Shown piece by piece: positions 1-6,829 of a stretch of 19,616 nt of DNA (positions are counted from its first letter, which is position 1; the number at the start of each line of letters is the position of its first letter). The notes beneath the pieces were generated by a model, which ran no database searches, was not told the DNA's origin, and worked only from the letters and a program-made list of their open reading frames with translations. The position numbers and the translations under genes are program-made. This stretch comes from DATFWC01 sp045801465 (GTDB taxonomy: Bacteria > Pseudomonadota > Alphaproteobacteria > Rhizobiales > Xanthobacteraceae), in contig JBJMSU010000177.1 of assembly GCA_045801465.1 (NCBI GenBank), positions 1-19,616 on the forward strand, written 5' to 3'.

Positions 1-612
1 CGTCATGCCGATCTTGAGAACGCGGGCGCCGCGCCTGACAATCTTTTCCAGCTCTTCTTCAGTGTAAAAATTCAGCCGCACCGGGATCCCGAAGCGGTCG
101 CGCAGCGGATTGGTCAACAGTCCGGCGCGCGTGGTAGCGCCGACCAGCGTGAATTTTGCCAATTCGATCTTGACCGAGCGCGCCGCCGGTCCCTCGCCGA
201 TCATCAGGTCGAGCTGAAAATCCTCCATTGCCGGATACAGTACTTCCTCGACCGCCGGGCTAAGGCGATGGATTTCATCGATGAACAGCACGTCGCGCTC
301 TTCGAGATTGGTCAAGAGCGCCGCGAGATCGCCGGCCTTTGCAATCACCGGTCCGGAGGTGGCGCGAAAACCGACCCCGAGTTCGCGCGCGACGATCTGG
401 GCCAGCGTTGTCTTGCCGAGGCCGGGCGGGCCGACGAACAGCACGTGATCGAGCGCCTCGCCGCGCTTGCGCGCAGCCTCGATGAACACCGAGAGGTTGG
501 CGCGCGCCTGTGCTTGACCGACGAATTCCGACAGTAGCTGCGGACGCAGCGCGGTATCGGGCGCATCCTCGCTGCGGCGCTCGGGAGCAACGATGCGGGA
601 GGGCGGATTCAC
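1..612 (-). CDS. ruvB: Holliday junction branch migration ATPase RuvB (5' part, runs off the left edge)
   Basis: This is the AAA+ hexameric motor that drives branch migration of Holliday junctions together with RuvA. The 204 N-terminal residues are visible. Walker A GPPGLGKT is at residues 61-68, Walker B LFIDEIH at 109-115, the sensor I stretch GATTR at 158-162, and the arginine-finger region LRDRFGI at about 170-176. The DNA-binding winged-helix domain lies beyond the window edge, so the gene is cut by the window and not broken. The start is GTG at 612-610. That GTG overlaps the TGA stop of ruvA as GTGA, and an AAGGAG stretch inside the end of ruvA can serve as ribosome site, which points to translational coupling. 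Identity is certain from the motifs and the ruvC-ruvA-ruvB order. Confidence 0.97.
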   Translation of the reverse strand, partial: MNPPSRIVAPERRSEDAPDTALRPQLLSEFVGQAQARANLSVFIEAARKRGEALDHVLFVGPPGLGKTTLAQIVARELGVGFRATSGPVIAKAGDLAALLTNLEERDVLFIDEIHRLSPAVEEVLYPAMEDFQLDLMIGEGPAARSVKIELAKFTLVGATTRAGLLTNPLRDRFGIPVRLNFYTEEELEKIVRRGARVLKIGMT

Positions 613-1226
613 TTCGCCAGCTCCTTCAGGCCGAGCCGGATCAACTGCGCGGTCTCGGCCTTCTCACCGGCGCTGCGCGAAGCCGAGGCAATCGCCGCGG
701 CCGCCTGCGGCTGACCATAGCCGAGATTGACCAGCGCCGAGATGGCATCGGCGACGGCGCGCGGAACGCGCTGCTCCTCGACCGCACCCATGAAGCGCAC
801 GAGCGCGCGGTCCACCGCGGAAAATTCCGGCGCCTTGCCCTTGAGCTCGTTGCAGATGCGCTCGGCCACCTTGGGGCCGACGCCGGGTGCGCGCGTGATC
901 ATCGCCTTGTCGCGCATCGCGATCGCGGAGGCGAGCTCGTTGTGCTTGAGCGTGCCGAGCACCGCAAGCGCCACCTTGGCGCCGACGCCCTGCACGGTCT
1001 GCAGCAGGCGGAACCATTCGCGCTCGACGTCGGTCAGAAAGCCGAACAGCCGGATCTGGTCCTCCCGCACATAGGTCTCGATCGAGAGCATCGCGTGCTC
1101 GCCCGGCGCCGGCAGCTCGTTCAGAGTGCGGGTCGAGCAATGCACCTGGTAGCCAACGCCGCCCACGTCGAGGATGACGAAGTCCTCGCCGAAGCCGTCG
1201 ACGATGCCTTTCAGCTTCCCGATCAT
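609..1226 (-). CDS. ruvA: Holliday junction DNA-binding protein RuvA
   Basis: RuvA forms tetramers that clamp the four-way junction and load RuvB. The 205 residues match the usual family length of about 200. They begin MIGKLKG with the N-terminal OB-fold (about 1-62). Two helix-hairpin-helix motifs follow, QGVGAK near 79-84 and PGVGPK near 114-119. After a linker comes the C-terminal RuvB-contacting domain (about 155-205), containing ALVNLGYGQPQA. The frame is open 48 codons further upstream, inside ruvC, but the family start is the ATG at 1226. That ATG overlaps the ruvC stop as ATGA, so translation is probably coupled to ruvC. The end overlaps the ruvB start by 4 bases. Confidence 0.97.
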   Translation of the reverse strand: MIGKLKGIVDGFGEDFVILDVGGVGYQVHCSTRTLNELPAPGEHAMLSIETYVREDQIRLFGFLTDVEREWFRLLQTVQGVGAKVALAVLGTLKHNELASAIAMRDKAMITRAPGVGPKVAERICNELKGKAPEFSAVDRALVRFMGAVEEQRVPRAVADAISALVNLGYGQPQAAAAIASASRSAGEKAETAQLIRLGLKELAK

Positions 1227-1732
1227 TTCGCCGCCATCCTCAGCACCACGCTCTGGCGATGGTGTGCATGCGTGACCGCGATCGCCAGCGCGTCGGCGGC
1301 ATCGTCGGACTGCGGATCGGCCTTTGGCAAGAGCACCTTGACCATCATGCGGATCTGCACCTTCTCGCAATGGCCCGCCCCCACGATGGTCTTCTTCACC
1401 AGGTTCGGCGCATATTCGGCGACCGGAAGCCCGGCGAGGGCCGGCACGAGCATCGCGATACCGCGCGCCTGGCCGAGCTTGAGGGTCGCGGCCGCGTCGC
1501 GGTTGACGAAGGTCGCCTCGACCGCCGCCTCGTCAGGGATATGCGCGGCGACCACCTGCTGCAGGCCATCGTGGATGCTCACCAGCCGCAGCGAGAGCGC
1601 CGCCTTGTCGTCGCTCGCAAGCGAGCCACAGGCCAGGAACGACAGCCGGTTCCCCTCGATCGCCACCACACCCCAGCCAGTGCGGCGGAGCCCGGGATCG
1701 ATGCCAAGGATGCGAATCGGTCGCGTGCCCAT
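1223..1732 (-). CDS. ruvC: Holliday junction resolvase RuvC
   Basis: RuvC is the RNase H-fold endonuclease that cuts Holliday junctions symmetrically. The protein has 169 residues. The four metal-binding acidic residues are visible: Asp12 in ILGIDPG, Glu72 in AVEATF, and Asp144 and Asp147 in SDDAADALA. The ATG at 1732 (MGTRPIRILG) was chosen because the nuclease fold begins a few residues later. The in-frame extension to 1801 has no family support. It is the first gene of the ruvCAB run, and its stop overlaps the ruvA start (ATGA). The usual alphaproteobacterial neighbour yebC lies upstream on the same strand but is separated by the inverted permease gene at 2000-2779. Confidence 0.96.
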   Translation of the reverse strand: MGTRPIRILGIDPGLRRTGWGVVAIEGNRLSFLACGSLASDDKAALSLRLVSIHDGLQQVVAAHIPDEAAVEATFVNRDAAATLKLGQARGIAMLVPALAGLPVAEYAPNLVKKTIVGAGHCEKVQIRMMVKVLLPKADPQSDDAADALAIAVTHAHHRQSVVLRMAAK

Positions 1733-1999
1733 GGCCCTGTGTATCGTTATTCGGTTAGCAACGGCTAGCCATTCCAAGGGCGCCCTGGACCCGGGCGCCA
1801 ATCGCCCCTAGCTTCCCGACCCCTTGTTGACGCCCGTATGTTTGAGCGCCCCCAGGTTGACCCCCATGTCGCGCATAGCCGGCAAGCTCCGGGACGAGCT
1901 CGTGCCAGCGATCTATGCCAGTCGGCAGTTTCGAGCGAGCCATGAGACGGCCGCGCGAGCCAATCTGGCGCGCTCACTCGAACGCCTGGCGCGCCCGTG
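1733..1999. other. Divergent intergenic region between ruvC and the TauE-like gene
   Basis: This 267-base gap must hold the promoters for ruvCAB (minus) and the permease gene (plus). A GC-rich inverted repeat with 7-bp arms (GGCGCCC at 1779-1785, GGGCGCC at 1793-1799) lies in the putative ruvC leader. I found no convincing -35/-10 pair. The alphaproteobacterial SOS box, GTTC-N7-GTTC, was not seen near ruvC. A 44-codon plus-strand frame (1866-2000) ends exactly at the permease start as TGATG, but I do not recognise its product and cannot support it as a gene. Confidence 0.4.
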
Positions 2000-2779
2000 A
2001 TGGAGCTTCCCGATCTCTCGACTTTTGCAGCGCTGTTTTCGGACCGGCGCATCTACGTTGCCATCGCGGTCTCGATCATCGCTGGTGCAACCCGCGGCTT
2101 CTCGGGCTTCGGATCGGCGCTGATCTACGTACCGCTGATCAGCGCGATCTACGATCCGCGCACCGCCGCCGTCACCTTCCTGCTGATCGACGCAGCAACC
2201 GGAATCGCCGTTCTGCCGACCGTTTGGCGGCAGGCCAATTGGCGCGAGGTATTCCCGCTGGCAGCAGCTGCGGTCTTTGCCGGCCAGTTCGGTGCGCTCA
2301 TTCTGCAATACACCGACCCGGTCGCGCTGCGCTGGGGCATGGTGGCGGTGGTGCTCACAGTGCTCGGCGTGCTGATGTCAGGCTGGCACTATCACGGCCG
2401 GCCACTTCTGATCGTGACGCTCGGCGTGGGCTTGGTTGCCGGGCTGCTCGGCGGTGCCGTGCAGATCGTCGGGCCGCCGATCATCCTCTACTGGCTTGGC
2501 AGTGCCAGCGCTGCCAAGGTCATTCGCGCCAATTTCTCAGCCTTCTTCGCGCTGTTCGCTTGGTCGCTGTTCGTGACTTATCTCACCCGCGGGCTACTGG
2601 TCGCGCCGGTGATCGCGCTCGCCTGCATCCTCGGCCCGCTCCAGATCCTGTCGCTGTCAACCGGAACGCGTCTGTTCCATCTCGCCAGCGCCAAGACCTA
2701 TCGGCGCGTCGCCTACGCGATCATCCTGATCGGGGCGCTCGTCAGCATGCCGATCCTCGATCCGCTGATCCGCGGTTAG
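2000..2779 (+). CDS. TauE/SafE family (sulfite exporter TauE-like) membrane permease
   Basis: This is an integral inner-membrane protein of 259 residues, typical for the TauE/SafE (former DUF81) family. Members are anion or sulfur-compound permeases such as sulfite, sulfoacetate or other organosulfur exporters; the substrate cannot be told from sequence. Alternating hydrophobic stretches suggest about seven or eight membrane helices. The two half-repeats carry the family glycine motifs, TRGFSGFGSALIYVPL near residues 31-46 and GLLGGAVQIVGPPIILYWLG in the second half. I start it at the ATG at 2000; a GTG immediately before, at 1997, is equally possible. No strong ribosome site is visible. It stands alone and is convergent with yebC and divergent from ruvC, so it looks like an insertion into the yebC-ruvCAB neighbourhood. 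Confidence 0.85.
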   Translation: MELPDLSTFAALFSDRRIYVAIAVSIIAGATRGFSGFGSALIYVPLISAIYDPRTAAVTFLLIDAATGIAVLPTVWRQANWREVFPLAAAAVFAGQFGALILQYTDPVALRWGMVAVVLTVLGVLMSGWHYHGRPLLIVTLGVGLVAGLLGGAVQIVGPPIILYWLGSASAAKVIRANFSAFFALFAWSLFVTYLTRGLLVAPVIALACILGPLQILSLSTGTRLFHLASAKTYRRVAYAIILIGALVSMPILDPLIRG

Positions 2780-2803
2780 ATCGCTCACCGGTGCGGCTGT
2801 GAC

Positions 2804-2892
2804 TGTAGCCCGGAAGCGTAAGCGACATCCGGGAGCGATAGTGCAGCTTGCTCGGTCGTTCCCGGATTTCGCTTCGCTCGATCCGGGCTACA
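2804..2892. repeat. Intergenic imperfect palindrome, REP-like
   Basis: The outer arms TGTAGCCCGGA (2804-2814) and TCCGGGCTACA (2882-2892) are exact inverted complements. The inner sequences continue the pairing imperfectly (CATCCGGGA against TCCCGGAT, AGCG against CGCT), so nearly the whole 89 bases can fold into one long hairpin. Palindromes with GTAGCCCGGA ends are common between genes in the Bradyrhizobium/Rhodopseudomonas group; that is from general knowledge and not a search here. It lies exactly between the convergent permease and yebC genes, where it could also act as a two-way terminator. Confidence 0.75.
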
Positions 2893-2907
2893 TAAGGTGC
2901 CCGACGC

Positions 2908-3654
2908 TTACGCGCTCATCTTTGCAATCAGGGCGTCTGACACCTCGAAATTGGCGTAGACGTTCTGCACGTCGTCGCTTTCGTTCAGTGTCTCGATCAG
3001 CTTCAATAGCTTCTCGCCCTGCAGGTCATCGAGCGAAACCGAGTTCTGCGGCTTCCAGGTCAGTGCCGCCTTGCGCGGCTCGCCGAACTTCGCCTCCAGC
3101 GCCTTGGCGACCTCGCGCAGGGACTCCTGTGTCGTATAGATTTCGTGGCCGTTCGCGTTCGACACCACGTCCTCGGCGCCGGCCTCGATGGCGGCATCGA
3201 GCATCTGGTCGGCGGAGGCCATTCCTCTCTCGTATTCGACTATCCCCACGCGATCGAACATGAACGACACCGCCCCGGTCTCGGCGAGATTGCCGCCGCT
3301 CTTGGTGAAGGTGGCACGCACCTCGCTGGCGGTGCGGTTGCGATTGTCGGTCAACGCCTCGACGATCACCGCCACGCCGCCGGGTCCATAACCCTCGTAG
3401 CGCACCTCGTCGTAGCTCTCCGCGTCGCCGCCCAGCGCCTTCTTGATCGCGCGCTCGATGTTGTCCTTGGGCATGTTCTCGGCGCGCGCCGCAATGATGG
3501 CGGCGCGCAGCCGCGGGTTCATGCCCGGGTCCGGCAGGCCGAGCTTGGCCGAAACCGTGATCTCGCGCGCGAGCTTGGAAAACAATTTCGAGCGCACCTT
3601 ATCCTGGCGGCCCTTGCGATGCATGATGTTCTTGAACTGCGAATGTCCGGCCAT
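2908..3654 (-). CDS. yebC: YebC/PmpR (TACO1) family protein
   Basis: The protein has 248 residues, the normal length of the family. Signature segments are GHSQFKNIMHRKGRQD at the N-terminus, YEGYGPGGVA, LTDNRNRT, KSGGNL and the C-terminal DDVQNVYANFE. The family has been described both as DNA-binding regulators (PmpR) and as ribosome-associated factors that help translation of difficult stretches (TACO1 and recent bacterial YebC work). Which applies here cannot be read from sequence. The ATG at 3654 gives the universal MAGHSQFKNIM start; the in-frame ATG at 3675 is rejected. Its stop faces the palindrome at 2804-2892. In many proteobacteria yebC lies just upstream of ruvC, and the order is kept here with an intervening inverted gene. 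Confidence 0.95.
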   Translation of the reverse strand: MAGHSQFKNIMHRKGRQDKVRSKLFSKLAREITVSAKLGLPDPGMNPRLRAAIIAARAENMPKDNIERAIKKALGGDAESYDEVRYEGYGPGGVAVIVEALTDNRNRTASEVRATFTKSGGNLAETGAVSFMFDRVGIVEYERGMASADQMLDAAIEAGAEDVVSNANGHEIYTTQESLREVAKALEAKFGEPRKAALTWKPQNSVSLDDLQGEKLLKLIETLNESDDVQNVYANFEVSDALIAKMSA

Positions 3655-3777
3655 GGGTAATTTTCCGTATCTCAACGACCGGCACGCCCTGCGCGGGCGG
3701 CGGTCGGACGGTCGGATTGTGAATGGCGCCGCCTTATAGGGCGAAGGATTGAGAAAATCCAGAACGCGCGCACATCG

Positions 3778-3791
3778 GCCCCTGACGGGGC
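3778..3791 (-). terminator. Small GC hairpin after the substrate-binding protein gene
   Basis: GCCCC (3778-3782) and GGGGC (3787-3791) form a 5-bp stem with a 4-base loop, 17 bases beyond the stop codon of the substrate-binding protein gene. No run of T follows on the minus strand, so this is at best a weak or Rho-assisted terminator. The remaining bases up to yebC (3655-3777) must hold the yebC promoter, which I could not define. Confidence 0.2.
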
Positions 3792-3808
3792 GGAGTGTAG
3801 CCGGGCGG

Positions 3809-4867
3809 TCAGCGAACGCCGCCGACGTTGCGGATCGGTCCGATTGCAGCCTCGAACCGCTTGCGCAGGTCGGCGACGAGTCCGTCGTCGGTCACAAAAT
3901 CGCGGTAGCCATTGATCACATTGTAGGCGAACAGCGGCTTCAATCCGGCCGGCGGCGGCACGTCGCTGCGCGGCGAGAACGAGCCGATCCGTTTCTGTTG
4001 CTCCGGCTGAAGCAGCCAAGTCAGATAGAGTTTCGCGACGTTGGCATGCGGCGCATCCTTGAAGATCCCGGCCGTCGAATAATAGATCGGGATGGGGTCG
4101 GTCTCGGAGAAGACGAACTCGATGGGCTGCCCGGCTTTCTTCAGATTGAGGACGGTGGAGGTCGTCGCGTCCAAGGTGACGAGGTCATTGCCGGCAGCGA
4201 CCGAGCGCGACACGCCGAGATGCCCTTGGACGAAGTTTGGCTGGTTGGCCATATAGCGGTCGATGTAGTCCCAACCGTATTTCCGCGCGATGGTATGGAA
4301 CAAGTAGAGCGTCGCATCGTCGTCATGCGGATAGCAGGCGATCATTTTTCCGCGGAATTGCGGTTTGAGGAAGTCGAGGGCCGACTTCGGCACATCCTCC
4401 CCTTTCACCTGCTGCGTGTTGTACGCATGAGAGAGCGTGCCGACGTACCAGACGATGAACGCGCCGTCCGGGTCCTTGAACGAGGCGTCGACGGCGTCGA
4501 AACCGTCCGGCTTGAAGGGGAGCATCCTCCCCTGCCCTTTCCACCGGACGAAATCCTGTGCCGTCTGGAACAGAACCATGTCGGTCTCGAGCTTGCCGTC
4601 CTTGAACTGCTGCTCGATCCGCTGGTTCAGCGCGTTGCTGAAACCGCCCGTGATGGAAACCCTGATGCCGGGAAATTTCGTCTCGAATTCGCGCGCCAGC
4701 GGTTCGTAATTCGTCACCGGCCCGCCTGCATAGATCACGAGCGACTGTTCCGCCTTGGCCTTCGCATAGAGCTCATCGACCGTTTCTGCGCGCCCCGCCG
4801 ATGGGACCGCAATGAGCGTGAGAAGAGCTGCCGCGCCCAACAACTTCGCCGTTGCAAGCCCAACCAT
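3809..4867 (-). CDS. Periplasmic iron-type ABC transporter substrate-binding protein (orphan)
   Basis: The protein has 352 residues. The N-terminus has an n-region, a hydrophobic core and an AXA-type cleavage site (MVGLATAKLLGAAALLTLIA, cleavage probably after AGRA at about residue 27), so export to the periplasm is predicted. The mature protein resembles the extracellular solute-binding family that includes Fe(3+) binders such as FbpA, AfuA and FutA. It begins ETVDELYAKAKAEQSLVIYAGG, and TDMVLFQTAQDFVRWKGQGR and the paired tyrosines of DPIPIYYSTAG also fit. Ligand identity (ferric iron, putrescine, thiamine or other) is not resolved. The ATG at 4867 was chosen because the signal peptide starts there and a G-rich ribosome site (GGGGGCG) precedes it; the frame runs open to 5095. 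No permease or ATPase gene is adjacent. Confidence 0.88.
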   Translation of the reverse strand: MVGLATAKLLGAAALLTLIAVPSAGRAETVDELYAKAKAEQSLVIYAGGPVTNYEPLAREFETKFPGIRVSITGGFSNALNQRIEQQFKDGKLETDMVLFQTAQDFVRWKGQGRMLPFKPDGFDAVDASFKDPDGAFIVWYVGTLSHAYNTQQVKGEDVPKSALDFLKPQFRGKMIACYPHDDDATLYLFHTIARKYGWDYIDRYMANQPNFVQGHLGVSRSVAAGNDLVTLDATTSTVLNLKKAGQPIEFVFSETDPIPIYYSTAGIFKDAPHANVAKLYLTWLLQPEQQKRIGSFSPRSDVPPPAGLKPLFAYNVINGYRDFVTDDGLVADLRKRFEAAIGPIRNVGGVR

Positions 4868-4924
4868 GTCGCGCCCCCGATCGCGGCGACTGGCGGATTT
4901 CCATTCCGCCGTCGCGGAGAAGCA

Positions 4925-4954
4925 ACTGTGCTGAGACGGCACGACGCCTGTCAA
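4925..4954 (-). promoter_or_regulatory. Candidate promoter of the substrate-binding protein gene
   Basis: Read on the minus strand, a perfect TTGACA (4954-4949) is followed 18 bases later by CACAGT (4930-4925), a weak -10. The start codon is at 4867, leaving a leader of about 50 bases. Only the -35 matches well, so this is tentative. Confidence 0.3.
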
Positions 4955-5024
4955 CCGCGGCCGCGCGAATCGGTCGGAATGACCTCCGCCGACCGCCGCT
5001 GCGGAGGCTACGGGCCGACAGACG

Positions 5025-5846
5025 TCAGCCCCAGAACGCCGGCCGTGCCTCTTCCAAGCGACCGCCGAGCCGCACGGCGCCGATACGCCGGGCAAGCCCG
5101 GTTGCGTCGTCGGTTTCCACCGCGACGGCGCACAGCGTCGCCGGTCCCCTCGCCGGCTCGAACTTGGCCGAGGAGATGCGCCGCAGGAAGCGGCCGAGCG
5201 GCTCGTGCTTAGCCATCCCGATGACGGAATCGTAGTCTCCGGTCATGCCGACGTCGGAGATGAAGGCGGTGCCCCCCGGCAGGATCTGATGGTCGGCGGT
5301 CGGCGCATGGGTATGGGTGCCGACCACGAGGCTTGCCCGCCCGTCGACGAAATGTCCCATGGACTGCTTTTCGCTCGTGGCCTCGCAGTGGAGGTCGATG
5401 ACGACCGCGTCGGCGCCGGTCCGCAACGGACAGGCGGCAAGCTCCCGTTCGACGGCGGCAAACGGATCGTCCAGCGGGTCCATGAAGATGCGGCCCATGG
5501 CGTTGATGACGAGCACACGGGCGCCGTTCTTCGCCTCGATCAGGACGACGCCGCGTCCCGGCGTTCCGGGCGGATAATTGATGGGGCGGACGAGCTGCGG
5601 CGCCCGCTCGATGAAGACCAGTGCCTCCTTCTGGTCCCAGGCGTGGTTGCCGAGCGTGACCGCATCCGCCCCGGCCTCAATCAGGTCGCGGTAGATTCCC
5701 TCCGTGATGCCGAACCCCCCGGCAGCATTCTCGCCGTTGATGATGACGCAATCGAGCTTCCACTCGGCGATCAGACCGGGAAGACGGTCGAGCACAATCG
5801 CTCGCCCGCTGCGGCCGACGATGTCGCCGACGAACAGGATCCGCAC
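5025..5846 (-). CDS. ymdB: YmdB family metallophosphoesterase (2',3'-cAMP phosphodiesterase type, TIGR00282)
   Basis: The protein has 273 residues and no signal peptide, so it is cytoplasmic. Metal-ligand and catalytic positions known from YmdB/TIGR00282 proteins are present: Asp8 in FVGDIVGRSGR, Glu39-Asn40 in INGENAAGG, Asn67-His68 in LGNHAWD, His153 in DLHCEATSEK, and His178/His180 in GTHTHAP. Family members are binuclear-metal phosphodiesterases, and the Bacillus subtilis enzyme acts on 2',3'-cyclic AMP and affects biofilm gene expression. The cellular role in alphaproteobacteria is not established. The start is GTG at 5846, preceded by GGGGAG. It lies 3 bases after the cyclo-ligase stop, so the two are almost certainly co-transcribed and possibly coupled. 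Confidence 0.92.
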   Translation of the reverse strand: MRILFVGDIVGRSGRAIVLDRLPGLIAEWKLDCVIINGENAAGGFGITEGIYRDLIEAGADAVTLGNHAWDQKEALVFIERAPQLVRPINYPPGTPGRGVVLIEAKNGARVLVINAMGRIFMDPLDDPFAAVERELAACPLRTGADAVVIDLHCEATSEKQSMGHFVDGRASLVVGTHTHAPTADHQILPGGTAFISDVGMTGDYDSVIGMAKHEPLGRFLRRISSAKFEPARGPATLCAVAVETDDATGLARRIGAVRLGGRLEEARPAFWG

Positions 5847-5849
5847 CGG

Positions 5850-6473
5850 TCACGCTCCCCGACAGTCGATCACCTCGCGCTCGGTGAGCACGAGATCGAG
5901 CGGGGCATCGTGGGGGAGCACCGGCACGGCATCGATTTCCTGCACCGCATAGGCGATTCCCAAGGCCGTGATCGGTTTCCTCGCGCGCAGCGCCGTCAAG
6001 GTAAGATCGTAGTAGCCGGCTCCGTAGCCTATGCGATGTCCCCGGCGATCGAACGCCGCCAATGGGACCACGAGGAGATCGGGATAAAGCTCGGGAGCGT
6101 CGGGTTTCGGCTCGCGAATGCCCCACTGGCCGCGTTGCAGCTCCTGGCCGAACGTCCAGGCGCGGAACGAAAGCGGCTTGCCGCGCGCGACGATCGTCGG
6201 CAGCGCGAGCTCGGCGCCGGCCTCGGCCAAGCGCCGCAGCAACGGCATCGGGTTGATCTCGCTGCGGATCGGCGAGAAGCCGGAGACCACGGCACCGCGC
6301 GGCAAGTCGACCGGCAAGGCCTGCGACCCCACCATCCGGGCGGCGGCCGCGCGGGCCTCGGGATCGAGTTGATCCCGCCGTTCGAGCGCGGCGCGCCGCA
6401 GCTCGGCCTTCGCGGCGAGGGCAGAATCGGAATGCAGCATCGAACGGATCGCTTCAGTCCTCGCGCTGGTCAT
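5850..6473 (-). CDS. ygfA: 5-formyltetrahydrofolate cyclo-ligase
   Basis: This enzyme converts 5-formyl-THF plus ATP to 5,10-methenyl-THF, returning stored folate to the one-carbon pool in the cytoplasm. The protein has 207 residues. It carries the N-terminal basic helix KAELRRAALERRD (about 22-34), SGFSPIRSEINPMPLL (64-79) and the phosphate/substrate loop GYGAGYYD (149-156). I chose the ATG at 6473 (MTSARTEAIR); an ATG at 6440 (MLHSDS) is an acceptable alternative. The frame stays open to 6752, but that extension translates the 6S RNA gene and is not coding. The stop lies 3 bases before the GTG of the YmdB gene. The position downstream of 6S RNA matches the enterobacterial ssrS-ygfA arrangement. 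Confidence 0.93.
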   Translation of the reverse strand: MTSARTEAIRSMLHSDSALAAKAELRRAALERRDQLDPEARAAAARMVGSQALPVDLPRGAVVSGFSPIRSEINPMPLLRRLAEAGAELALPTIVARGKPLSFRAWTFGQELQRGQWGIREPKPDAPELYPDLLVVPLAAFDRRGHRIGYGAGYYDLTLTALRARKPITALGIAYAVQEIDAVPVLPHDAPLDLVLTEREVIDCRGA

Positions 6474-6530
6474 ATCGACGGATTTGAACCGGCTGTGAGG
6501 TTCTCGGGCGGCGCGTGGTTTCAAGCAAGC

Positions 6531-6554
6531 GATCCGGTACCGCTTCGCCGGATC
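6531..6554 (-). terminator. Hairpin between 6S RNA and the cyclo-ligase gene
   Basis: GATCCGG (6531-6537) and CCGGATC (6548-6554) are a perfect 7-bp inverted repeat with a 10-base loop. It lies between the 6S RNA 3' end and the cyclo-ligase start. There is no clear T-run, so it could be a weak terminator, a processing or attenuation structure, or simply leader structure. Confidence 0.3.
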
Positions 6555-6590
6555 AGAGAAAGTGCGGAGCCGCGATGGCCGCCGGAGCGG

Positions 6591-6756
6591 TGATCCCGGG
6601 AACCTACAGAAGTAGGTGGGCGCCATGTGTCCGAGCCCAGGGGCCCGGTCAGGGACAGCTCCCTTCAGGATCGTAAGGCCCCGGGGAATGAACTCCGTCG
6701 CACCCCGCAGCCCCGCACGACCAATGTAATGCGGCACGCGGCTCGCCGCCACCCGG
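6591..6756 (-). ncRNA. ssrS: 6S RNA (ssrS), alphaproteobacterial type
   Basis: 6S RNA mimics an open promoter and sequesters sigma70-RNA polymerase in stationary phase. Read on the minus strand, the conserved alphaproteobacterial core is recognisable: GTGCGGGGCTGCGGGG, then TTCATTCCCCGGGGCCTTAC, AAGGGAGCTGTCCCTG, and CTCGGACACATGGC near the 3' end. A terminal stem can form between GGGTGGCG (around 6754-6747) and CGCCCACC (around 6624-6617). A 3' hairpin ACCTAC/GTAGGT lies at 6602-6617. The position between zapA and the 5-formyl-THF cyclo-ligase gene is the classic ssrS locus. Ends are approximate by 5-15 bases. No promoter was defined in 6757-6829. Confidence 0.88.
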
Positions 6757-6829
6757 CCGGCGCGTGCCGAGCTGGCTCGCCGACAGCTCGATGTGCGTCG
6801 GAACTCCCTGACGGGCGAGAAAAGCGGGA

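Noticed and set aside
1733..1860. SOS (LexA) box upstream of ruvCAB
   Set aside because: I looked for the alphaproteobacterial GTTC-N7-GTTC pattern on both strands near ruvC and did not see it.
3749..6593. Two long plus-strand frames (487 and 462 codons) opposite the binding protein, YmdB and cyclo-ligase genes
   Set aside because: Antisense shadows of well-supported genes; one also crosses the intergenic region without any change in character.
6474..6752. 93-residue N-terminal extension of the cyclo-ligase
   Set aside because: It translates the 6S RNA gene and leader. The family N-terminus begins at or after the ATG at 6473.
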